A DNA stretch of 55,419 nt from Priapulus caudatus (Eukaryota > Priapulida > Priapulimorpha > Priapulimorphida > Priapulidae): the NCBI RefSeq assembly GCF_000485595.1, contig NW_014577185.1, positions 469,826 through 525,244 of the forward strand. Direction: 5' to 3'. The stretch's first letter is position 1. Every line of letters starts with the position of its first letter. A model generated the notes under the pieces. That model was not told the origin of the DNA and ran no database searches. It saw only the letters and a program-made list of their open reading frames with translations. A program made the translations under genes and the position numbers. Positions 1 through 9,584 of the stretch are shown here, one piece after another.

Positions 1-455
1 CATCTGGTACTTTCCCCCCCCAACCCCTCCCGCTCCGGGCCTTGCCTCCCCCAACACCTCCCGCTCCGGGCCTTGCCTCCCCCCAACACCTCCCGCTCCG
101 GGCCTTTCCTCCCCCAACACCTCCCGCTCCAGGCCTTTCCTCCCCCAACACCTCCCGCTCCAGGCCTGGCCTCTCCCCAATACCTCCCGCTCCAGGCCTT
201 TCCTCCCCAAACACCTTCCCCCTCCAGCCCTTGCCTCTCCTCAACACCTCCCCCCTCCGGGCCTTGCCTCCCCCATCCGGCCCGTTCCTCCCCCAACACC
301 TCCACCCTCCGACCCTTTCCTCCCCCAACACCTCCCGCTCCGGGCCTTGCCTCTCCCCAGCACCCACCCCGCCTCCGGCCCTTTCCTCTCCCAACACCTC
401 CCGCATCCGGGCCTTGCCTCCCCCCAACACCTCCCGCTCCGGGCCTTGCCTCCCC
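1..455. repeat. GC-rich minisatellite, about 31-bp unit
   Basis: Imperfect head-to-tail copies of a roughly 31-bp C-rich unit with the core CCAACACCTCCCGCTCCGGG, about 14 copies, running off the left edge of the window. The long proline-rich reading frames through it are products of the repeat period and not genes. The array stops exactly at the stop codon of the exon at 456-608, so on the minus strand it lies just downstream of that exon. Confidence 0.9.
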
Positions 456-608
456 CTATCGCAATGCTACCTTCTCAGGCTTGGGTTTCTGGTTGGGCTT
501 CAGAACTTTGTTGAGCGGGATGTCACTGCCGAGGGCACGCATCTTGCCAGAGTCGAACACCTTGCGTCTCTTCGCCGCATTCTTCTTGCAGACGACCTCG
601 TGTTTCAC
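456..608 (-). CDS. terminal coding exon of an unidentified lysine-rich protein (partial gene)
   Basis: Read on the minus strand, a good acceptor (CTCGCAG) at 609-615 is followed by 50 codons and a TAG at 456-458. The peptide is basic and hydrophilic, with a KKNAAKRRK cluster near its start (nuclear/nucleolar-signal-like), then KMRALGSDIPLNKVLKPN and a lysine/proline-rich end. I do not recognise the family. The look is that of a C-terminal tail of a nuclear or ribosome-biogenesis protein, which is only an impression. Upstream exons should lie above 615 on this strand, but I could not place them. The reading frame continues upstream through the acceptor to about 701 without a stop, so the splice site is inferred from consensus only. 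It could be a chance ORF. Confidence 0.4.
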   Translation of the reverse strand: MKHEVVCKKNAAKRRKVFDSGKMRALGSDIPLNKVLKPNQKPKPEKVALR

Positions 609-3600
609 CTGCGAGGCAACGGAAAAGCAGAAACGATCAGTCGTCGCGGAGATTCGGATACGAAGGCTGAGCAGACATGCTGCGTACGCCATTGTTGGCA
701 TCTTTCGCGAGAGACGTGCGTGTAACGCAAATGCAAAACTGGAACATGATTACGAAAAACGTTAGAACTCGATAACCATACGCCGTCAAACTCGACGGCC
801 GACGACTTGACATTGCTATTCTGATCAAGGCACACGTCTACACACTCTGCTCGCATGAGAATGATAGGCATGCATTTCGAAATAACCACATGATTGATCT
901 GGGCTCTAGTGCGCGTGTGCATCGCATCCACCGCTGATGCCAGCGACGATTTGAGGAGTCAGATATAATAGAGGAAGTCACTTAAACATGGGAGTTGGCT
1001 GGCAATCATGAGCTATCCGCAAGGGAGTAACATGAACCTGAATGAAATATCACGCCTTACGTCCTGGGAATTCTTTTGGCGGTAGCCACCTTATTCAGTT
1101 CAATAGCAGGTACTTCTAAGCTTTGACAGCTTTTCGATTTCATTCCGTGATAATGAAACATGAATAATGTATTTATAATCGTAGGAATATAATAGGAAAC
1201 ATGATTATACGGCATGTAGCAGTACTAGCACCGAGTAAGGAATTCATCTGATATTAGAAAGCGACAACATTACAACACCTCGTTTATTGCATTGCACGCA
1301 GTGAATATTAATAAGGGAATGCCTCGAGCCATCCAGGTGTGATTTCATCACAGATTTAGTATTCCACGGCTGTTAGTAACGCAATCCGACTGGCAAAGTG
1401 TCTGAGCACATTGTGCTGTTTTTCTTTTTAGCTGAAATCTTGCTGTTGTCAAGTTTCACGAAGGTTGGAATTACGAGTAAATATTAAGGGACAGCCACAG
1501 TTGCTGACTAGTACAACCTTTTACCTTTACCACACATGTCCAAAGATAAGTGAGCATGCTGTACAGATATATATATAGTCAACTTACGAGACATGTCTAT
1601 TTACATTAATGATTAGTTATTAAATTTAGATGCTATATGATGGCTGAAGAGACCATTTAACATTATTACGACTATACGGCATACAGCAAAATGCCTACCT
1701 ATAAATATGATCTGCAGGTACAAAAATGAAACGCATAATGATATATATATATAGGTGTTCGTTATAGCTCTCTATAGAAAGATATAGAAAACTTGTACAA
1801 AATCCTGCGGGGTTTTCCTACTCTAACTTTACATAGTCTCAGGCCATAATTCTGTTCTACTTTAGTACCGATCTATTTTATTCTATTATCTATCCGTAGT
1901 CACACTACAGTGCGCGAAATTAGCATACATTAGGACAGCTACATGCAAATAGATAGCATACCTGTGCCGAGTAGTTTGAAAGTAAGAGCAAATATTAGGT
2001 GGGCTCGCTCTGGCAACTACATCACCAGTAGGATCTGAGGGGAAGGGGGGGGGGCAAGTATTGAAAAGTCAGGCAAATGCTAAGATCAATTTGCAGTATC
2101 CTCTCAATATTTGCTCTTCGGATGACTTCCAGGGTGATACTCCATTAGAAGTAAATCATTTAATGTCATTAATGGTTAGGGTTATGTTATAGGTTAGGTT
2201 AGGGTTAGGGTTATGATTAATCATTAATCATGAATCATGAATCATTAATCATTAATGATATCAAAGTTGGAAACACTCCTGATGGAGCGTTAGCCGACTT
2301 CCAGTGCCTAACCTTACATGCAGACGACCTGTGCAGTTGTACAGTCACTGCACCTGTTAACTCATTATTGCTGTTACACACACAGCTAGCCATGCACGCA
2401 CACATGAACACATATTGCTTAGTAACTTACAACTAGAACTTCTTGTCAAAGACAGTAACCTAAACCACCTGCCAAACAGCTAATATTGTTTAAAATCACC
2501 CATCCCGCCTCCTCTTTACCACTAATCGACTTCGCAGTGGCTAGGAATGCTATACTTGATAACGCACAACAGAAGCATTCACTCTGAAACCTGTTCAAGA
2601 TTATATTTGAGAAGGGCGTGATGATCACATCAGCTACGAAATCAACTTACCAGCGTCGGCTCAGCGAATGTGCGTCCACATATCCTGCACGGGATCAGAG
2701 TAATGTTGCTCACGTCTGGAGCTTCCCCTGTAAGATAGCAATAAAATCAGGAGTCTATCAATAAGAAGTCAATAAATATTGATAGACTCTTGATAAAATC
2801 ACTCAGCTGTCTCCATTGTTAGACAAATAGTTGTATAGATTCCTATAGTGTTCCTATAGTATGCATTATAGTACATAGTATATATATCATGTATAGTTTT
2901 TGCATTTCACCGTTGTACACTCTCATTCTTAATACGCTCTTGGTAGTAGATATAGTCCTGTATAGGCTATACATGTAGTATACATGTAGTATACATATTG
3001 TATACTAGTTCCTACCCTATGTTCTATAGTGTTCTATAGTACTGTTAGATAGAATTTCTCTGAAAGTCATGCCTATGACTCATGAGCCATATCGCGCTGC
3101 TTGCTCGGTTGTCAGCTGATATTGGCATCAAAACTTCTCATATTCCTGTGAACTATGCAAGTCTAAGAGAAAAATTGGGAACTTGGGAATGCTTGCAGTG
3201 CATTTCTTCATTGTTTTTTGTTTTGTTTTTCGTTTTGCGTCTGGCAAAATGTAATCTTAATATGTAAATTGAACAAAGATATAAGCATGATTATAACATG
3301 CTTCAGAGTAATTATCTATAATGATAATTTACTAATAGATGGGCAAGTACCATATATATGTGTAGATACTTATATTATTTATACAATGACAGTTATATTC
3401 AACATTTAGACCTAACAAATTGTGAAAAATTACTCCTAATTATTATTATATTAAAGCATTATCAAAATACAATTTTACATGTACTGTCGGAATTATGATT
3501 ATACCGTATACACGTGTGCATGGTGACACTCACAAGACTAACGATCCACAAAGCTTATTACACACACCACAACCTATTATACTCTCTACAAAGTTGTCTG

Positions 3601-4307
3601 CACCGAATCTCTGCTAAGTTGGGCTTAACCTGATAATTAATCACCGATTTTAATCAATTTTAATCCGCCCGCGAAGTTAATCAACCATCATCCGATACCA
3701 CCACGTACCAGCTCTGTATAACAATGAAGGACTTCCCCGTTATACCGTATTAGTATTACACCGGCATTGCCCCGAGCAAGATGTTGGTGTGGTGCAGGTG
3801 TTCGTGTGCTTGTGTACCACATGCTGACAACTGAACGAGTGAGCGCGTTTAGCATTCACACGCCAGTTCGGTGGCTGGTAGGATCACGTGCATGATGAGC
3901 TCTTGATGCGACGCAATATTATGCCACTCGCCTCGAATGTTCCTATCAGATCGTTCCATCGCGCTACGTGGGAATCCTAGCAACCGATCAATTCCTCCGT
4001 CTATCGTAATCTCCTGCGAACACATCTCGCACGCGCTCGACAGTAGATGGCCGCAGTGAAATCAGCGTAGAACTGTACGCGGACCGGCTCGTCGTTTCGG
4101 GAGCAGGGGGGGGGGAGGGTAAGAGAGGAGGGGTTGAGGGCAACCGCTGCGCACCACCGGTTCGCTGCCCGACCAAGAGACAAACACAGTGAGTGACTGA
4201 CTCTGCATGAGTCATGGTATGAATCATGTGATGTAGGGTGGGGGGTGCCTACACAGCCGGCCTCTCTCATCGCCTGCATCCTGTTCGCTGGATCGTAATG
4301 CGTACAC
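609..4307. other. gene-poor AT-rich stretch
   Basis: No exon chain or RNA gene recognised on either strand. It holds short AT microsatellites (about 1570, 1740), a TTAGGG-like and ATCATTA-repeat patch (2170-2270), runs of TATAG-rich sequence (2830-3050) and a G-run near 2043-2054. It may contain introns or upstream exons of the minus-strand gene that ends at 456. Confidence 0.5.
2170..2270. repeat. degenerate telomere-like (GGGTTA) and ATCATTA repeats
   Basis: Several GGTTAG/GGGTTA units (about 2176-2212) are followed directly by ATTAATC/ATGAATC units up to about 2265. It is too short and degenerate to be a chromosome end, so it is an interstitial telomere-like patch. Confidence 0.7.
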
Positions 4308-4618
4308 GCAAACACGCACGCACGCACGCACGCACGCACCCACACACACACACACCCCACACGCACGCACGCACGCACGCACGCACACACACACCCCCCC
4401 CCCCCCCCCCCCCCCCCCCCCACCCACCCCCCCCCCCCGCCCCCCCCCCCCCCGCCCCCCCCCCCACACGCAGCACGCCACGCCACCACACACACGCCCA
4501 CACACGCACGCACGCGTAACGCCACGCACACGTCACACTGCACACACACACACACACCCACACACACACACAACAAACACGCTACAGGTCGCACACGCAC
4601 ACGCACCACGCCACACAC

Positions 4619-4649
<31 letters not shown>

Positions 4650-4657
4650 CATCACAT

Positions 4658-4689
<32 letters not shown>

Positions 4690-4805
4690 AAACACAACAC
4701 ACACACACACACACCACACACACGCAGCACGCCCACACGCACACGCACACGCACACGCACACGCACACGCACACGCCGACACGCACACGCACACACACTC
4801 ACTCA
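4308..4805. repeat. compound microsatellite (ACGC)n, poly-C, (CA)n, (CACGCA)n
   Basis: About 500 bp of low-complexity DNA: (ACGC)n at 4310-4390, a nearly pure C tract at 4394-4465, then (CA)n and (CACGCA)n to 4805. Predicted valine/cysteine- or glycine-rich proteins here come from the repeat. A shorter G-run lies at 4107-4118. The poly-C tract is a likely site of assembly length error. Confidence 0.95.
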
Positions 4806-5782
4806 CTCACGTCGGTTTGCTCAGCACCCCAGAGAAATTATTTAACCGATAATAGCACTGTATACATTAAACTATCTGTTTCCCCGTTTCCTAATCCGGT
4901 TGGGAATTGACCTGAACGTATACATAAGCCTACTTCACGCGCTACGGGCAACAGTACGTAGGGTCTGTCACGGAGATTTCTGTAAATAATTGCTAGATTT
5001 GGCTTTCATAACTATCTCAGCAGATCTTTGATCAATACAAAATTTACATAGCGTAGGATTATAAAATACGAGAGACACATAAACTTTTTCATGGTAACAA
5101 TATATCAACATGAATTTAACATGTATATATAGATCTGATCAAAATCAGTACTTGCCGAAGACATTGTCATATGTACAAAATAAAATTTATCAAATTCCTG
5201 TTAGCATTCATGGTTAACTTATATAATGTCACCATTATGGAACATTTGAAAAAACCTCCACAGTGTTCACGTGCACATGGACACAATGGCCTAAATATGC
5301 GTCTTTTGTGTAAACAACAAAAGTCAAACAATCATATATCTATTTTCTACCAATCCAATAATACATTCTTTATAGAATGAGCAAGTTAGAAATGTCAAAT
5401 GAATTTTCAGTTCAATTGAAGACCATATTTTAGGTCACCAAAAAATTTTTATTAATCATAGTGACTTCTCTGTTTCTGTCACTCCATATTTGAAGGTTCT
5501 TCCTTCTTTTCAAGTCAACTGTAAAATTGAAACCCTTTTTACTCAAATCTGCAGTTTTGACACTGATTTTGATTGAATTTGATCAACATTGAATCTCTCC
5601 TTGTTTGTTACAATCCCTTGGACTTTGAAGAGCATTCTTTATGAGGTTAACGAGGGACACAAATTAGCATGGTGTGTCCGCTCAAGCGCGGGCGAATTTT
5701 GCTGCTAATTTCATCCGCACCGAAATTCGCAGCGATCAACCATGTTTGATATTTTTGCTGCGAACGTGCGGATGTGCGAATA

Positions 5783-5864
5783 TAGACTGGTACCTGTCCC
5801 TTCTCACAAGCTTGATATAGGCCTACATCAAGCTTGTGAGAAAGGACGGACCCGTACCAGTCTA
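5783..5864. repeat. 82-bp near-perfect hairpin inside a repeat-rich block (5640-6080)
   Basis: The arms are TAGACTGGTAC...CTTCTCACAAGCTTGAT and its complement, separated by about 10 bp. A related hairpin, sharing CCCTTCTCACA and GAGAAGGGAC, sits at 22266-22347. The surrounding sequence repeats GCATGGTGTGTCC (5668 and 6059) and GCGGACGTGC motifs, so the whole block looks like a non-autonomous transposon remnant. Confidence 0.6.
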
Positions 5865-6480
5865 GTGCGAATAATGGCCGATTGTTATAATGCAGCAAAT
5901 CATTGATCAGTATGCTAATCACGTGACCACATGTCTGTTGGAGCCATGGTTGGAGCCGTGTGGCGCCAGTAGATCGCGTGTAGTGTGTACGCTGCGGACG
6001 TGCAAATAAATTTGCATGGTGCGAATATTTTTGCTGCTGCGGACGTGCGAATAAATACGCATGGTGTGTCCCAGGCTTTAGTGACTTAACCTTTCTACCT
6101 CCCATGTCACTGCCCAATCCTAGTTTAGCACTCCAGATTTGTTTACCACATATTATGCGAACCACATATCCCAGGGTACCAAACTAGGATTGATCAACAA
6201 ACCAATATACTTGTCGATACAGTTGTCTTTCGGTCATCACTGCAATAACCTAAAACTACTTCCTATTCCACCCCAAACCTAACCATAACCAGAAATACTG
6301 CTAAATCATAGCAAATACTAATAGCAATAAATACTCTGTAACATCTACATCTATATGGTTACGTCAATCTGTCACTCTTGACAATTACTCAACGGTTTCC
6401 CGTGCGCACAAGAAAAAGAAAATTTACAAATAAGAATTACATGACCAAGAATAAATAAAGTAAAGTAAAAAGATTAAAGA

Positions 6481-7231
6481 ACTAGAAAGGGCAGTTGTCG
6501 CCAACTACATCCCTATCCCCCGTGTTCTCCCCAAGATGTGTAAGTATACGGAGTTTGGTCGCGCTAGGTCAATTAGGGGCTGAGTTATAGAGTGGAAGGA
6601 AAATATGATGAAGGTCAAGGTAAAGGTCAAATAAAGGTTGTAGTGACCTGGTTTTGGTAGCGCTAGGTCAATTAAGGGCCGAGTTATATAGCGGAAGGAA
6701 AATATAATCAAGGTAAATGTAAAGGTCAAATAAAGGTTGCAGTGACCTGGTTTTGGTATGCTGCGCACCTTCTTCCCAAGATGTGTAAGTATACCAAGTT
6801 TGGTAGCGCTAGGTCAATTAGGGGCCGAGTTATAGAGCGGAAGAGAAATATAATCAAGGTCAATGTAAAGGTCAAATAAAGGTTGCAGTGACCTGGTTTT
6901 GGTATGCTGCGCACCTTCTCCCCAAGATGTGTAAGTATACCAAGTTTGGTCACGCTAGGTCAATTAGGGACCGAGTTATAGAGCGGAAGAGAAATATAAT
7001 CAAGGTCAATGTAAAGGTCAAATAAAGGTCGCAGTGACCTGGTTTTGGTACGCTGCCCACCTTCTCCCCAAAATGTGTAAATAGACCAAGTTTGGTCACA
7101 CTAGGTCAATTAGGGGCCGAGTTATAGAGCGGAAGGGAAAATCTCTGCGGCAGACCGAGCGGCGGCGGCGGCGGCGGCTGTACAGACATGAAACCATAGT
7201 ATCCCCGCCAAATTTGTCGCGAGGGATACAA
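6481..7231 (+). mobile_element. pearl/HINE-like (Helentron-associated) element, copy 1
   Basis: Three modules are visible. A left block begins ACTAGAAAGGGCA. A core of about 146-bp tandem units follows, with anchor GATGTGTAAGTATA at about 6535, 6780, 6926 and 7072; the first interval contains a partial unit. The right block has a (GGC)n stretch and ends in a GTATCCC...GGGATAC hairpin at 7199-7229, followed by AATAA. A second copy with the same three modules lies at 20581-21389, which defines both ends. Known-family basis: bivalve pearl elements and Helentron-associated interspersed elements have this left/tandem-core/right-hairpin design. I see no protein-coding part, so it would need a partner for movement. 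Confidence 0.7.
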
Positions 7232-7417
7232 TAAAGTAACGGAGACAAGGAGTAACGAGTTGACCCATTTGCTTTTTTTGGTCATCTAGTCGAGACCAAT
7301 CCGGCTTCCGTGGCGGTACCAGGAAAATGTTTCCCCGCCGGCCTAGCTCAAGGCCTTCATTTGACTCACTGAGCACATGGGGACAAAAAGACTTCAGAAT
7401 GAATGATGTGACAGCTC

Positions 7418-7802
7418 TCACTTAAAAGATACTAAGGAGGCAGCCTCAGCAACTGGTGATGGTAAAGAGTTCCAAACTGGTACTGTCCTGGGAAAGAAAC
7501 TAAACTTGAAGCTGTCTGTTCTGGTTGAGAATTGCCTGAGTTTCTTGGAATGTGATGATCTAGTGCGGGCTGTCATAGGTGTCAAATATGTATCGCTTGG
7601 AATATCCACCAGATTGTTAATGATCAATTTTAAATAACATGATCAGCTGTAGTTTTGTTATCCTGTTTTCTAATGATTCCCAGCCCAGTTGGCCTAACAT
7701 TCTGCTGGTGTTTCTGTAGCGGTTGATGGTGTAACGTGCAGCACGCCTTTGAACCATTTCTACCTTCCTGATCTGTTCTTTCTGGTGTGGGCTCCATAAC
7801 AA
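7418..7802 (-). pseudogene. 3' fragment of a non-LTR retrotransposon reverse transcriptase (jockey/CR1-like), frameshifted
   Basis: Two consecutive minus-strand frames give WSPHQKEQIRKVEMVQRRAA...ESLENRI and then INNLVDIPSD...VPVWNSLP, the typical C-terminal tail of LINE reverse transcriptases. The frame shifts near 7620 (between LFKID and INNLVDIP). The 3' frame ends in a stop at about the family's natural C-terminus. The polymerase palm, the endonuclease and everything upstream are missing, so this is a 5'-truncated dead copy. It lies immediately beside the pearl/HINE-like element. Confidence 0.8.
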
Positions 7803-8293
7803 GTACTAAGTAGGTCCTAAATAAATTAATAATTGTGGATAATAGATTCGTGTGGTGCTGCTACTGGCAGGGTCGTAGCCTGCGGGGGGGCAGCTGTCCC
7901 CCTAGATTTTGAAGCAAAATTAAAAAAAAAGTGTTCTACTAAAAGAGAATTGTCGTAGTCAGAATGAAGGCTGTACATGTATGTACTCAAAAGTGCCGTC
8001 CATCTCCTGCGATCTACATTTTCAAAATTTTCTGACAGACCCCCACACCCCCACCTGTTTGTCACCCCCTCCTTGAAATCCTGGATCCGCCACTGCCCCC
8101 CTAGGAATTTGCTCAGCCTACGGCTCTGGACTGGTGTTAGCCCGTGGTCATGAAACGAATAAACAAACTATATCTGGCTATAACTGAAATACTGTTAGTT
8201 ACCTGTAAGTACCACTCACTCTGTTTCGCACTCCGTAACGAAGTTATGTTATCACTATCAGTATCAGTGCGGCCGTAACTGTTATTGTTATGC
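7803..8293. other. non-genic spacer with a probable degraded hAT-type MITE
   Basis: No gene seen. Around 7868-8135 there are imperfect inverted ends (CAGGGTCGTAGCCTGC at left; a related CGTAGGCTGAGC complement at right) with C-rich interior sequence and a GGATCCGCCACTG motif typical of hAT-like MITE ends. Ends and target duplication are not clear enough for a firm call. Confidence 0.4.
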
Positions 8294-8760
8294 TAGCCGC
8301 ACACTATACGATTTTGCTCGGGCCGCAGTCGTAAGCCCTCGCACACCATACGCTCGGCAGCCGATCGATCGGGAGGCCCCCGCACACTGTACAACTCAAA
8401 GTCGGTGCTAACCATGGCGCTCTCGTGGCGTTCCAAACTTCCAAGCGGATTTAGCGTGTACTAAGGTCGGGAGTGTTTCCCCGCCATTTTGACCGAATGC
8501 GGTTCCCATGGCGCTGCTCTGTGATTGGTCAATTTTCTTCAGCGCTCAGCGGCGGGTCGGATGGCCACACACACTATCCGAGTCGCGTCATATACCCTCG
8601 CACACTATACGACCTGCTCCGCTCCCGATTCAAAATTCGAATCGGCCCAAAATGACCTCCCGGTCCTGTCAAACCAGTCGGTAGCCAGACGCAAGGCCTC
8701 CCGATCCAGACATAAGTGATAAGCCTCCTGATCCCGCTCGGGTCGTATAGTGTGCGGCTA
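8294..8760. mobile_element. 467-bp foldback/MITE with 18-bp perfect terminal inverted repeats
   Basis: Both ends read TAGCCGCACACTATACGA inwards (left 8294-8311; complement at 8743-8760). Variants of CGCACACTATACGAC recur inside (about 8339, 8381 and 8587), as in elements built from repeated subterminal units. No transposase frame is present. The outer TA could be a TA target duplication; otherwise the target site is undefined. Confidence 0.75.
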
Positions 8761-8792
8761 TCATTACTGTCAGGAATTGCATTCGTCTGCAT

Positions 8793-8973
8793 CATAGATA
8801 TATACAACACATGTGTTGTATATATCTATGTCTGCATAAACGAAACGCTGTGGCTATATGCCCGGCAGCCGGGCACGGTCTTCGATTTCCTAAATGCCCA
8901 GCAGTTCCTAACCCTAACCCTTGTTTACTTGAGATAACGCTGAAAACTAAAAACTGCCGGGCATATAGCCACT
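8793..8973. repeat. perfect 38-bp palindrome plus an 18-bp inverted repeat
   Basis: 8793-8830 is a perfect palindrome with no spacer (core AACACATGTGTT, AT-rich arms). Next to it, GTGGCTATATGCCCGGCA at about 8849 is repeated inverted at about 8956-8973, enclosing about 90 bp that include CCTAACCCTAACCC. This may be the end of another foldback element or a cruciform-prone site. Confidence 0.75.
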
Positions 8974-9229
8974 CTGTAAACGAAAACCCCTAACGACGGT
9001 GTATTTTGCGAACTGACACAAGGTCGATTCGTGATTTAATTCTCATTTTTCGTGCTACTATAGCCCCTTCCGCAGTAGACCGACGCATACCACCTCACCG
9101 TATTTACATCAAGCTGCTTTACGTTTTACTCGCATACGTCGTTAGTAACCAGATGCAGTGCGTCCTCGAAATCATGCAATCGCGAGAGATTTCCGTTGAC
9201 TGTAGTGTTACTGTTAGTGTTATATGATA

Positions 9230-9584
9230 TATCATATATGTTGAAGAAGATTTATACTTGATCGCAACGTATCACTTATAATGCATTTGTAAAGAAATTC
9301 ATAATATTGAGATATAGCATGAAATCGTCTACTCACCGTTAAAATCCATGTTTACAATCACATTTGTTTATAATAACAGTCCAAATCAACACGGTTGCCG
9401 TGTACGAGCTAAAACATTCGCTGCTCTATCTTCACCCTTGTGAGTGCGCTACCATCGCATCAACAAATGCTCACTTGTTATTGACACATGGTTTATTTGA
9501 TGTGTGAGTAATTTCTCCTATTTTAGTATTGTTGACGTGAATACGTCGCATAAAAGTGTAAACTGATATTTTACATAGAGCACA
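9230..9584 (+). promoter_or_regulatory. probable neurochondrin promoter and 5' leader
   Basis: About 350 bp of AT-rich sequence directly before the NCDN start codon. CATAAAAG near 9549 resembles a weak TATA-like motif, but I see no strong core promoter signature, so the region is assigned by position only. Confidence 0.3.

Noticed and set aside
1-455. CRISPR-like or proline-rich protein gene
   Set aside because: The repeat has no unique spacers and several frames stay open simply because the unit is C-rich; this is a eukaryotic minisatellite.
4001-4802. Long Cys/Val/Gly-rich ORFs (up to 215 codons)
   Set aside because: They follow the CA/CACG and poly-C microsatellites and have no non-repeat core.
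7122-7421. Separate 99-aa gene next to the LINE fragment
   Set aside because: It spans the LINE 3' end and the (GGC)n right block of the pearl/HINE-like element, so it is a composite of two repeats.
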